Source of the DNA: Hydrangea macrophylla
Taxonomy: Eukaryota; Streptophyta; Magnoliopsida; Cornales; Hydrangeaceae
Length of the DNA stretch: 64,000 bases
Reading direction: 5' to 3'
NCBI GenBank assembly: GCA_033977485.1
Contig: CM066991.1
Span: 53,732,850 to 53,796,849, forward strand
In this document: one piece after another, positions 42,217-53,345 of the stretch
How the letters are laid out: every line of letters starts with the position of its first letter
How positions within the stretch are numbered: the first letter of the stretch is position 1
Made by a program: the position numbers and the translations under genes
Notes under the pieces: generated by a model
Told to the model about the DNA's origin: nothing
Database searches by the model: none
What the model saw: only the letters and a program-made list of their open reading frames with translations

Positions 42217-44612
42217 TATAGACACCCTATTTTAGTTCGTCCATTTGACAAAAGGAACCCTGCCTTAAGAACAACCCGATGATTGGAATCAGGATTTGCC
42301 GCTTATATGAAGTAAAACTCCGTGAAGCACCATGGTCTTCGAGATACATTAGAATAAACTCTAGAAAGGCTTAGAAAGGTTAGAAATTCAATTTAGAGAC
42401 AAAAACCCAAAATAAAATATTTTTCAACGAAAAATGACTAAAATATTTTTATTAAACCAATTTCCATTACCCAAGCCAAAATTCGGATCTTGGGGTGGGA
42501 TCTCAAGAAGTCCTTTTAGTCCTAAAATATTTTTAAGCCATAGCACAAACCTTGTTTTTGACTAAATAATTCCTAAATAATTTTTATACCAAAATAACCT
42601 TCAAAGCCCATTACGAGCAGCCATTTTTAACACAGCTTTAGTATTTTGATCATAACTCTTAAAATAGGAAGAGTTTGGGCCTGAAACCACTCGGAATGGA
42701 TAGTATGTTTCCTGGGCATATAAATCCATAGGCAATAAGCCCAATTTGAACTTAAAATGAGTGAAATATGGCCTTTTAAAGCTGGCCATTGTGCAGTGAC
42801 GAGACTAAAACGCCCAAACATGGATTTCTATCTTATTTTATTTTTGGAGACTTTTTAAATACAAAATCAGTGTTTTTAGTTTTCAAAACTCTATAAAAGA
42901 ATTAGGATAGAATTTAAAAGCTTCCATATCCTAATATACTTACTCCACTTAGTAAAAGACTCCTAGGTACACCTCAAAATAGCCTAAGTATAAGCCTTTA
43001 AATCGTGTATCTTCGTCCCACATTGCTTAAACACAGAAAACACAACCCAAATCTCAAACTAAAAATAGTGGCCTTCACCCCACATATTTTCTACACTTGA
43101 AAATCTTGAGTACTAGAGAGCCCAAGGAAACCCCTCTGGAGGATTCCGCAGCACTCCCAGAAAGTCCTTAGGAAAAGTATAAGTTTTTAGAGTCTAGGAT
43201 TGAGTCTTGGAGATCGTGGTATTAACGGAGCTCTGCCAGAGGAGTATTCTGAGGGGGGGTTGGGGTAAGTTCATATTCCTCCTTTTTATTTCTTGCTTTA
43301 ATTTTTGTTTAAATCTTTAAAGTTCTAGGGTAGTTGAATTTCCTTGTTTGTAGTATCCATTAAAGTAGAGTTATCCCAGGTAGAGCTACCCTCAAATATT
43401 GAGATAGCTGGAGCTGTGGGGTTGGTATCCAATTCATGGATATCCGACCCCGGAGATAGCAAAGCCTTAATCGGATCTAGAGTCTAGAATTAGGGCACTC
43501 ACGTAGGAATGATGTTGTAATCTATATTAGTTGGAATAGTAGGCTATCCACATTTTATTCTTATTCATGTTTTATCCATGCATAGTAGTTATTATCCATA
43601 TATCCATGCACATGCATACACTTGCGCACTATCCTCATATAGAATAGTAGGTTATCCATACTAGGGATAACATCTTAATTAGGCTTATACATGCACACTA
43701 TTACACATAGTAGTCATGTTTGGACATGCATACATGCTATCCATGCCTAGAATAATAGGATATTCTTGGATTATCCTATATATATTATGTTGTTATTGTC
43801 TAACTATGGTCAATTAGGGATAATTGGGAATGCTATTCTATCCCAGGTAAGTTCCTACACTCCCTCTTATTTACTGCTTTGTTAGGATCGCCTAGGAGCA
43901 TGAATAGATGGATAAAATACAGATTTTAAATTCCTTGCATGATTACTTATGAACAAATATCATGTTTTCTTAGGGTTTTGAGTGTGCCTTTCATGTTTAA
44001 TTTAATTTTATTTGCTCTCGCATGCATAGGGGAGCGTAGTAATATGTTTATTCCCTAACTTATCGCTTTAGCATGTGTATTGTATTTTCTTTTTATTAGT
44101 TGTTTATAACTTGACTTAGGATTGCATTAGAAATAACTGAAATGGTCCACATAATGTCTAGTCAAACACCTTCAAAGCTGAGTAGAGGCCCATCTCATGA
44201 TAGGGCGAGAGGGGGTGTTTTAGCCCGATCTATCTCCATTCTCTCGCATACCTTAACCCCCCCAACCGAGTTCTTTGGTAATGATGAGACGGTGCTCTCT
44301 ATCCATTAGACTTGATAGATTTAGTTTTCTTGGTTTCCTTTATCAAACCAAGTGGTGACTCTATTCGTAAAGATCTCTCCAAATTTAGCCTTATGGGATA
44401 AAACATGGATTACTCACTTATGTATCCTCGGATATGAATTATGGGCATCAATTACTGCCTCGGGTTAGATAAAAAGCCCCATGGAATTCAAAATACAAGT
44501 AATCCAAATTGGTCGGATCGGATAAATGCTAATAAAGAGACATGATATTTGAAATGGGACAATCAAGTGGGCTTAATCCTTCTAGGCTCAAAGGTTGGTT
44601 TGGGTACCTACA
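42217..44612 (+). repeat. LARD-E 5' LTR
   Basis: TATAGACACCCTATTTT (TG changed to TA) to GGTACCTACA. Aligns with 57322-59752. The TATA position is degenerate (CTAAAAATAG near 43059), where the 3' copy keeps TATAAATAG. 43540-43860 is a run of TATCCATGCATA-like words. Confidence 0.92.
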
Positions 44613-44632
44613 ATTGGCGATTCAGCTGGGGA
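44613..44632 (+). other. LARD-E primer binding site
   Basis: ATTGGCGATTCAGCTGGGGA directly after the LTR. Same TGGCGA..GGGGA pattern as common plant gypsy PBS; tRNA not assigned. Confidence 0.75.
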
Positions 44633-46000
44633 CTGAACTAAGAGGGTTAGACTCCAAAACTTTCAAGGTTCTTTGACTTTATATTATGAGAATCACATGT
44701 GCATTAGTTTTAGTAAGCTTGAGAAGATCGAAGCCGAGGGTCTGTAGCCTGTCAGATGCACTCCGCAGAGGACTACCCTGCCCTAGCACATACCTAGCGG
44801 TATAAAAAGTAGTCCACATACGACACCAAACCCTATAATGGGGGGTATATAGGACTCTCGCTGGGGGAACCTTTTTGACTCTATCCACCTTGATGCATAT
44901 AGGAGCCATAGAGTCAATCCTTTAAGGCTTGACATGATATGACAATGTATGCACACACACTTTATTTTCCCTTTGGGATTATGTGACATGATAAGGAAGC
45001 CTATACGACCTGTGGTACAAAGCTCTGTCTAACGCCCAAGGCATTCTATCCATATGAAATGCTCACCACATGACATGAGGGTGGTTTGTTTATGTGTTAT
45101 ATTGGGAATATGTGGCACGAGTCCGTAGGACTACAAATCATAACCTTGTTCGCATTCTATTCGCTAGAAGTATCCCTAATCAGATCTAGGCAATCATAAA
45201 CCCTGTCACACATGAAATTCGAGACATGGAATGGCTAGCATGACATTGATTATGGTGGCCAATGGGATGAGAAGGGATTCTCGATGATGCGACTAGGACT
45301 TAAATCTATATATGATGGTTTGAAATAAGGTTGATCACTTGTATTTGCATCTCATGCATGTCATAAACAATTTCAAAAAACAAAAAAAAAACAAAAAATT
45401 GTTTTCCAAATAGACACAAGTCCCTTTCTCAAAATGCATTCCCAAGAAAATTATTTTAATATGAATGTATAAAAATGGAAATATCTCCAACCTCTTCTTC
45501 TAAAAAAATTTTGAAAATAAAATCGAATTTCTTGGAAGCCATTTTGAAAACAAAAAGTCTCCCTTTCTAAAAAAATCATTTAAAAAAAAGAAAAAAAAAA
45601 GGATTTATGAGTCTTGCATTTTCAAAGAATACTAAAATTCCATATTTTCAAAAAAAATTGCTTTCAAGATGTGTAATTGTTTTTCCCCCATATTTTAAAA
45701 ACAAAAGCAAATGGAGTAACCGAAGATTTGTTTTTTTGAAAAAAAAAATATTTAGAAGAAGAAGAAAGGGATGAACTTCTAATTTTGAAAAAGAAAATGA
45801 TTCAAAATAAAAAAAAATGGGAATTGAATGAATAAAATAGGAACTTGTGAATAATGAATAAAAGGGGCACAATCATTCTGAGATCAAAACACTTTAAAAT
45901 TTGAAATTGCAGAGAGATTGGTGAATATAGCTCTGAGAAATAAGAAGGTCACACATTTTAAGGTCTAATCCCCTCATCATTCGAAATCAAGATTGGTGCA
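44633..46000 (+). other. LARD-E 5' leader
   Basis: Non-coding. Includes GAGGACTACCCTGCCCTAGC (44769), known to me from Ogre-type leaders, and an A-rich tract (45360-45870). No gene seen. Confidence 0.55.
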
Positions 46001-46640
46001 ATGGCCCAGAAGTACCTCGAAAGAAGGTTCAATGCAATCCAAAATATAGTAGAACAACAAGGTCACATGCTCTCCCAAATCAGTAAAAAATTAGACGAAT
46101 TGCCTGGCTATGTTAACCTTCTATCCTATGAACTACAAAAGATTGATAGGTTGGAGAGCATAATGGAGGCAAGACATAGGCCCAACAATTCTATCCTAGG
46201 GTTAGAAGGATCTCTTAGCATTCCCAAGGATGCGCTCAAAAATGGAAGGATCATAGAGAAAGAAGTTGTGCCTCGAATGAAGCCTATGGGAGGGAATCAC
46301 TCAACCAACCATGTCGAACCCGATGTCAATGTCCTTCACCAGAACCCTGGAAAAATTTCCAATCCATACCCACGAAATAATAATCGCTTTGGACCGAGAA
46401 TCTTCACCAACCTTAACCTACCCTTATCCATCATATTAGATCAACTTATCCGAAGAGGACACCTTAAACCCTTAGACCCGAGATCACCTCCAAGCCCACT
46501 ACCACCGAGATACAACCCCACCAGATATTATGCTTTTCACCAAGAACCTGGTCATTCTACCAACCATTGTACCTGACTTCGTCATAAAATCCAAGACCTC
46601 ACAGTCATCATACTTTCACCTATTGCACCTATTACCACTC
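46001..46640 (+). pseudogene. LARD-E gag
   Basis: Begins MAQKYLERRFNAIQNIVEQQ with a helical, coiled-coil-like start (ISKKLDEL, LQKIDRLESIMEAR). After a variable middle it reads FTNLNLPLSIILDQLIRRGH, LKPLDP, LPPRYNPTRYYAFHQEPGHS and TNHC, then a stop and LRHKIQDLT. The zinc motif has Tyr where Cys is expected (YYAFHQ instead of YCAFHQ), so metal binding is likely lost. It lacks the large capsid domain of full Ogre gag, so it is a shortened gag. Stop at 46574. Confidence 0.75.
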
Positions 46641-47104
46641 AAAACCCGCTACCAAAGCACCATGTTGCTCCCTCACTTCTACATGTCAACATTATTAGCA
46701 TTGATCCTACAAATTATAACCTAACCATATACATCACACATATAACCAAACCCAAGCCCGTGGTTATCCTCCCAAAAGATGCTAAAATTTATAGTATGAG
46801 TCGTGGCAAAGAACTAGACTATTTTGAAGATGATGGGTATTTTGAAAATGATGATGAGGCAGACCTTTTCTTCTTGGAAGAACTAGACTTTGGGTTGCAT
46901 GACATCAAATGGTGGATGGGCAGTCTTTCAATGACTCGATATGGCATGAACCTAAGGAAAAGCTTGAGTTTACCAACTATGAGAAAGACTGGATGGAGAA
47001 TGTGGACCACATGTTTATAAGCATACTATCTAGGGGATTTGGTCCTAAGGATGGCTGTGAGGATGCTAATGAAGTAATGATGCTAGGAACTACTCTAAAG
47101 TATA
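46641..47104 (+). pseudogene. LARD-E acidic region after gag
   Basis: Frames with VVILPKDAKIYSMSRGKELD, YFEDDGYFENDDEADLFFLE and WHEPKEKLEFTNYEKDWMEN. Acidic and Trp-containing like the OGRE-1 spacer at 881-1484. Interrupted by TRG-2 at 47110 (TSD GATGC, 47105-47109). Confidence 0.5.
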
Positions 47105-47109
47105 GATGC

Positions 47110-47813
47110 TAATGATGCTAAAATTTGGTTAAAGATAAATTGGATCAGATTAAGGAGAGACAGAGACAGTCAGAGAGAGAGAGAGAGAGAGAGAGACCAA
47201 TTTTTTGTATGTGGTTTGGCCCTAATAATGAAGGAACCTATGTCCACGTGTGTACCTATGCACTTCCACTATGTGAAATAAAACTGCTACAGGGACCTTA
47301 GTGATCCAACAATGGTGACTGGAACTCCCAAGGGTCGGCCGTGCAGGGTGACGCTTAAGATTTCTTGGGAGAGTGGCTAGACAATGTAATGTATTTCTCT
47401 TGGTGAGATTTTGATTGGGATCCCCTCTAATGGGGGTGAGTGGTCTCTTTTATAGATGTAAGAGACCTACTCGTACAAGGATAAGGAAATACAATCCAAA
47501 TAGGATTGATTGGCATTAATCAGGTGAGTTTCCTAATTGGATTAGGAAACCATTTACTCTTTCCATTAGTTTTCTAGTTTGAACAAGAAATTGTCTGGAA
47601 TATTCTAGGGCATGTCTCGCGGCCTAGTTGGACTGTGCTTGTATGAACCGAACTCGTATTGCACTCCCAACCTGTTGGTCGAGGCCTCTTGATGTACCGC
47701 TCGGGATGGCCAGACTATTTTGGCTGATGCTTGTCCAAGAAAATGTGCACATTTTGACCGGGATAGGGACCGGCTGCTGAGTTGACTGGGTAAAGCCAAT
47801 TTAGGGTGTATCA
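47110..47813 (-). repeat. TRG-2 3' LTR
   Basis: Similar to the TRG-1 LTRs, with extra sequence. (GA)n at about 47174-47196. TATA box in hairpin 47442-47467. Confidence 0.92.
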
Positions 47814-48870
47814 GCTACCCCCATTTCCAAGGTTGATCTGATGCCATATCGAGGCAAGTTTGGAAATCTGTTTGATGTCACTTACCACTGTATGAGTGCT
47901 CGGGGAAGCTGCGTTGGAGCTTCTGAGTCTCGTGAGTCCTCAGGAACTGGCTAAGAGTTGAGACTTAGCTTAGCTCAGAGTCTTTAAGTGCTCGGGAATT
48001 GGCCAAGAGTTGAGACTCGGCCTAGTTTGGAGTCTTTTGCTTAAGTTAAGCTTCCATGATGGTTATCTTCTACCCGTAAACCTTCTTCAATGTTATGGGT
48101 AAAAGAATTCGACCATGTTGGAAAAGCCGACCTAAAGCGTATTGCTTTAGGGTCCTTTTATATTAACTCCCTAGGATGGTTATCTTCAGCCCAGCCAACC
48201 TTCGTCAAGATTGTTGGGAGAAGAGTTCGACCATGTTGGTGGAGCCGACCTAAAGCATTTCACTTTAGGGTCTTTTTGCTTCTCTATCATGGGCCAACCG
48301 AAGAGGTTTCAGTCACCTCTATCGTCGGTGTGGACCTAAGTGGAGTTATTGCCTCCAAGTACTATAGGTACCCGGGTTGTCTAAGAGTTTGACTTATTTA
48401 ACCCCAAGGCTTGTAAATACCCAGTGTGATTGCCTGTTTAGTTCATTATGCCTTCCTACCCCCTAAGCTTTCGCTAAGACGGGGGTTTATAGAGGCTATG
48501 ACTATAGGTAACCGACCTAGAACATGGGTGGTTGTAGGGTCTTTTGAAGCTTGCCATCATCAGCCACCTAGGGGGATTTGCCCCCATCGTAGGTTGTGGA
48601 CCTAAGCGAAGCCGGCGCCCCAGGTATAACCCTGAGGTCTTTTGCCTCGGGTGTTATCCCGATGTCTTTCGTACCTGAGGTGTGGTCGCGAGGTCTTTTA
48701 TGCCTCGAGTGTCATCCCGAGGTCTTTTGCCAACTACGTAACATTGATTTTTGGTTGCCTCAGGGTTGAGCCTGAGGTCTTTTGATGTGCCTCAGGTGTG
48801 GCCCTAGGTCTTTGCAAGAGCTCTCTGATAGTCTGTGGAGCCTCATGCGATGATCGGGCAAGTACCACTG
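47814..48870 (-). repeat. TRG-2 3' untranslated region with tandem repeats
   Basis: Parallels 14699-15730: CTCGGGGAAGCTGCGTTGGA (47910), 60-bp units (47930-48030), two 115-bp units (48050-48270) and a CCGAGGTCTTTT-type array (48620-48820) more diverged than the 30-bp array of TRG-1. Confidence 0.75.
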
Positions 48871-49715
48871 TAGTCGGGCTCATCTAGACTGATGAAGATA
48901 GGAGGTCGGGTCAAGATCACTGGGCTCCTGATAATTCTGAGTTAGAGGCAAGTTCAAGATCACTGGATCCTGACTGTTACAAATTAGAGGTCGGGTCGGG
49001 GCTGCCGGACTCAGACCGATGCGAACTGGAGGTCGGGTCGGGGCTGCCAGACCCGGACTATTGTGAACTGAAAGAACTGCCAAAACCATCGGGCTTCTTT
49101 GCGTTGCTCCTCTCGGGCTGATCTTACTTTCGCTTATTTCTTCATGGTCCTGAGTAGCATTCTGGCCTAGCTCTTTCGCCATTCTGACGATCTGTTTCTT
49201 CAAACTCTAGATACGGGCCATTACACATTCCCGACTAGTATCCGGGGGATTGGTCGGATTAGTAGAAGAGGCTTCTTCTTCATAGCGGTGTCCTGTCCTC
49301 TGGGATCGGGCTCGGCTATGACTTCGATTGATTGTGCGCCCAAGGCCACCTCGGCTCTTGACTGAGTGACCTTAGACTGATTCCTAGGCCATATGCTCCT
49401 TCCTGACTCTCCTCTTGGGCAGCACACCTACTGCTGATATCTGTGGCACTCTCAACGTAGGACAGGTTGGCTCGGGCACGTTGTCTGGTCAAGATCGGTT
49501 CCCGACCGTACGCAACGTTCCCGGGTTGTTTCTCAGCCACTAGAGGATTACTTTATCAGACCAGCAGAGCTTTGATCTGCTATTAGGGTTTGACGGTGGA
49601 TCTTCAAGAACTGTGTGATGGTTACAGTGATCTGCTCTTGTGTTAGGAACGTCGGGGTCGGCAGGATAGCCCAGTCAGCCCGCTGTGCAGTCTTCTTACC
49701 CTTCTTCATAGGCAT
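48871..49715 (-). pseudogene. TRG-2 gag, capsid domain deleted
   Basis: ATG at 49715: MPMKKGKKTAQRADW, FLTQEQITVTITQFLKIHRQ, stop, EKQPGNVAYGREPILTRQRA, and KKQIVRMAKELGQNATQ (49203 down). At this point TRG-1 enters its capsid domain, whereas TRG-2 goes directly to SESKISP and a tail with AAPTRPP repeats. About 500-600 bp, including all capsid motifs, is gone. Stops also occur. It could not encode a particle protein. Confidence 0.8.
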
Positions 49716-50527
49716 GACTCTCAGCTGAGAGATTTGTGCTTTGAGAACTCTGTCATTTCCCACAGATGACGCCAAGCTGATGATGCCAAAATTTGGTTAA
49801 AGATAAATTGGAGCAGATTAAGGAGAGAGAGAGAGACCAATTTTTTGTATGTGGTTCGGCCCTGTTAATGAAGGAATCTATGTACATGTGTGTGTCTGCG
49901 TGACACGAGAATTATTTGTGTACACTTGTGTGCTATACCCAAGTGTAGGTAATCGTCCAAGTAGTAATTTGCTTAAGACCAGGTCGATCCCACAGGGAAG
50001 GTGTTAAACTAAATACCTAGATTAATCTCTAAAGAGAAAATAAAAATTAATATTTGAAAGGTTGTAGAACACAAAGTTCTACAAAGTGACTACTAAATTT
50101 TAAGCAACTAAATTAAATTAAACTAATGATTAACTAATTAACTAAAGCGATGTTTTAAAATGTGTTTTTCTTAATATAAGGGAATGTTGGGATTACACGA
50201 ATCCACCACGACCTAGCCATCTACCATGCAATTATATTGAAGCTCAATGGAGCGCATTTTCTACAGTATTTCGTATTTCTCTTAGAATAAAGAATCCATA
50301 GTCCTTTCATGAATGGGACTATATAATCACAGTTAATTTAAAACACATGAAAGCGGTTTAAAATAATAGTTAAGACTCACACCTACAATGGTGTTAGCAT
50401 TGAAGGTGGTTTGCAAAAGATATTGAAGAAAAATGCCTTAAGGCCTTAAGTTCAGAGATTGTTTTGACAAACTGAGCATTTGGGGACAGTTTGATAACGA
50501 ATCTCTAAAGCAGAAAGTCTAGGAATC

Positions 50528-50681
50528 CTATATAGAATGTTCTCAAGGATCAGAGGGTTTGATCGATTGAAGCGCTTTCGATCGATCGACTATTTTCATC
50601 TCTCGATCGATCGAGATTTCTTCGATCGATTGACAGTGTCTCTAGTCCGATCGATCAAACTAACTTCGATCGATCGAACAC
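50528..50681 (-). promoter_or_regulatory. TCGATCGA cluster upstream of TATA in H-2 (first)
   Basis: TATA-like CTATATAGG at 50528 (minus). TCGATCGATCGA-type units at about 50560-50681, beginning 25-30 bp upstream of it. Same layout as in the COP-1 LTRs. Confidence 0.45.
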
Positions 50682-51099
50682 AGGAATTATTCTGATGCAT
50701 GGCAGAGGCTTGAGATCACGGTTTCATTGTGTTCTCCCAACCTGGGGATTACTCAGACATGGTATGGAGTGTCTTAGATTTGTTTTTAACGTAAAAGTCC
50801 ATTAAAGTCTTGTTTGGTTTTGATTTAAGCATGAAACTATGAAAACTAATGGTGATTTAAAACTACTACTATGATACTACCAATACTAACACATTAAACT
50901 ACAATATTAAGCAACAAGAATGTGAATAGACTGCGATAACAAAACCTGGAATAGAAGAACTTGTATTAAACTAAAGAAAAGCAATCCAAAAGCAATATCC
51001 AAGCTTCACCACCTACAAAAAAATGTAAACTCTCTATCTCTCTCTCTTAAAACTGATAAAAAGTGAAGTGGGCGTCCTCTGGGACGTCAATATAATGAG

Positions 51100-51286
51100 T
51101 ATATATACACAAGCCTAAAACTAGGGTTAAAAATTGTGTTTCTGCTGGTGCGCGTAATTTCTGATAAAAGCCATGTTCGATCGATCGAACATCACTCGAT
51201 CGATCGAATTCTGGAATCTTCGAATGCTTTAATGTACTTAGATCGATCGAACATTTGATCGATCGAATGTTCTTCAATCGATCGAG
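51100..51286 (-). promoter_or_regulatory. TCGATCGA cluster upstream of TATA in H-2 (second)
   Basis: TATATATA at 51100-51107 (minus), then five near-perfect GATCGATCGA units between 51175 and 51286. Confidence 0.45.
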
Positions 51287-52114
51287 GTTCACTTTTCATC
51301 TTTGAGTTGTCTTCATTAAAACCAAGCACTTCCTTTTATCTTGCTCATTCAGTTCCTCACACAGCAATAGTAATCTGCACAAATAACCACCAAAATAATA
51401 CCACTTATCATAAATTAAGCATATTGTGTAAAAACTGGCATTGTAATTCAAATTGTAGATATACAAGGGAATTGTAGACTAAATCAGTGTAGTTTCTTCT
51501 TTGAGCGCGGTTATATTTTACAAATACTCCCGTTTGTCATTGTGCACTTCCACTATGTGAAATAAAACTGCTATAGGGACCTTGGTGATCCAACAATGGT
51601 GACTGGAACTCCCAAGGGTCGGCCGTGCTGGGTGGCACTTAAGATTTCTTGAGAGAGTGGCTAGACAATGTAATGTATTTCTCTTGGTGAGATTTTGATT
51701 GGTATCCCCTCTAATGGGGGTGAGTGATCTCTTTTATAGATGTAAGAGACCTACTCGTACAAGGATAAGGAAATGCAATCCAAATAGGATTGATTGGCAT
51801 TAATCAGGTGAGTTTCCTAATTGGATTAGGAAACCATTTACTCTTTCCATTAGTTTTCTAGTTTGAATAGGAAACTGTCTGGAATATTCTAGGGCATGTC
51901 TCGCGGTCTGGTTGGACTGTGCTTGTACGGACCGAACCCGTATCGTACTCCCAACCTGTTGGTCGGGGCCTGTTGATGTACCGTTCGGGATGGCCAGACC
52001 GCTCGGGCTGATGCTTGTCCAAAGAACTGTGCATGTTTTGACTGGGACAGGGACCGACTACTGAGTTGAACCGCTCGGTCTTTGGGTAGAGCCAATTTAG
52101 GGTGTATTAGATGC

Positions 52115-53216
52115 TAATAGACCACTTAAGGAAGAAGGATTGCTCATGAAACACTGATGCAGTCAAAGGTTTAGGTTAAAATTTTGAATTAATTATGCTT
52201 GTTCAAGAGTCTAGTATTCGAGTTTGAAAAAAAAGAGTCTAGTGATGTATTGGTTTCTTCTTCTAATCAATAAAAAGAATTTTCAACTTTATTAATCATG
52301 TTGTGCCAATTTATGGGTGTGTGGACTGCATGGTAATTGCCAAAAGAAAAAGATAAAATGAATCACCCATGAAATTATAGAAGAGACTTCATAAACTCGA
52401 GTATTGAGAAAGATCCTAAAATGTGTTTGGATTATTTCTTTGCTAAACTCTAAATGAAAGCCAAAAGATGTTGCCCTATTCAAAGAACTGAAAAAGATTT
52501 CTGTCTAAGCTCTAAAAAGGCATACACAAAATGAATCCCAAGTTTCTTCCAGACCCTTTCATTTTTTGTCCGATACGTGTGTCCAATCCCAACTTTCATT
52601 AAATGAGACTGAAATTGATGCTTAGACTAAGGAGTGAGATTTATTCAAAGCTATGGTGATCATGTGATATAATGCCTTTGCTTGAGAAAAAATTGAAAAG
52701 AACAAGAAAAAATAATTGTCCATGCAGAAAAACTTACCACACCTCTAAATTTATCAATTAAATAAAGAAATAAGCATGTCAATACTTAATTTCCAAAACA
52801 TGTGGACTCGGAGAAGGGTAGAATAGGGAGGGTAAAAGAGAGGAAAGAAACGAAAAAAAATAGAGAAAGAAAAGAAATAGAAAAAGGAATGAAAAAGGGT
52901 GGGTGAGAATGCAAAAAGATAGAGAATGACAAAAAAAAATTAAAAAGAAGAAGAAGAAGAAGAGAGGGGAGAAAATGAAGAACCCATTGGTCGGTATTGA
53001 CTATTGCGAGAAGTGGATGTGAAAAATACTGATTATTCCTTGGTAGAAAGAATAAAAGAACCATAGATTGAGACTATTGTGAAAAAGTCAAAATGAAAAT
53101 ACACCTTATTCTTTGGAGATAAATATGATTAGATGACACAATATTGATAATTGGAGAGGTACAAAGATTTGACCCGCATGGATGAAACAAAAGAAAATTA
53201 ATAAAAAAAAAAATGA
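52115..53216 (+). other. LARD-E interior after TRG-2
   Basis: Non-coding and AT-rich, with a purine-rich tract (52850-52980, GAAGAAG runs). No pol motif seen in any frame. Confidence 0.6.
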
Positions 53217-53345
53217 AGCTCGCTAGGTTGAAAACCCGGAAGCGCACCTAGGCAAAAGTTAGAGCAAAAAATAACTATAAATAATAGAAAAGGCTCGCTA
53301 GGATGAAAACCCAAAGGGGTGCCTAGGAAAAAGTTGGAGCGAAAG
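53217..53345 (+). repeat. Two units of a GCTCGCTAGG repeat
   Basis: GCTCGCTAGGTTGAAAACCC..GCACCTAGGCAAAAGTTAGA (53219) recurs as GCTCGCTAGGATGAAAACCC (53293). I recognise this motif from the 3' regions of Ogre-like plant elements. Confidence 0.7.

Larger units (their letters stand above)
49901..51539 (-). mobile_element. H-2: unclassified 1.6-kb insertion, possibly a solo LTR
   Basis: Exact extent from comparison with the other TRG LTRs. Ends TGACACGAGAATTATTTGTG and (reverse complement of the right end) TGACAAACGGGAGTATTTGT resemble each other and fit TG..CA. Flanks CTGCG and TTGTG could be a diverged 5-bp TSD. Near the left it has AGACCAGGTCGATCCCACAG, shared with H-1. No ORF of note. It carries two TCGATCGA clusters. 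It could be a solo LTR or an inverted-repeat element. Confidence 0.6.
47110..52109 (-). mobile_element. TRG-2: TR-GAG-family element with capsid deletion
   Basis: LTRs 47110-47813 and 49778-52109 (the latter split by H-2). Same LTR ends (TGATGATGC..GGGTGTATCA, here partly TA-mutated), PBS TTGGCGTCATCTGTGGGAA and PPT GGAAATGGGGGTAGC as TRG-1. Perfect TSD GATGC (47105-47109 and 52110-52114) in LARD-E. The interior is only 2 kb because the gag capsid domain is missing. Confidence 0.93.
49778..52109 (-). repeat. TRG-2 5' LTR, split by H-2
   Basis: 49778-49900 and 51540-52109 together match 47110-47813. Hairpin and TATA at 51726-51751. Confidence 0.9.

Noticed and set aside
49901..51539. H-2 as a Helitron or MULE
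   Set aside because: No TC start with CTRR/hairpin end, and no 9-bp TSD or long TIR; the ends fit TG..CA better.
52786..53064. 92-residue Phe/Leu/Ser-rich frame
   Set aside because: Antisense of the purine-rich tract in LARD-E; low complexity.
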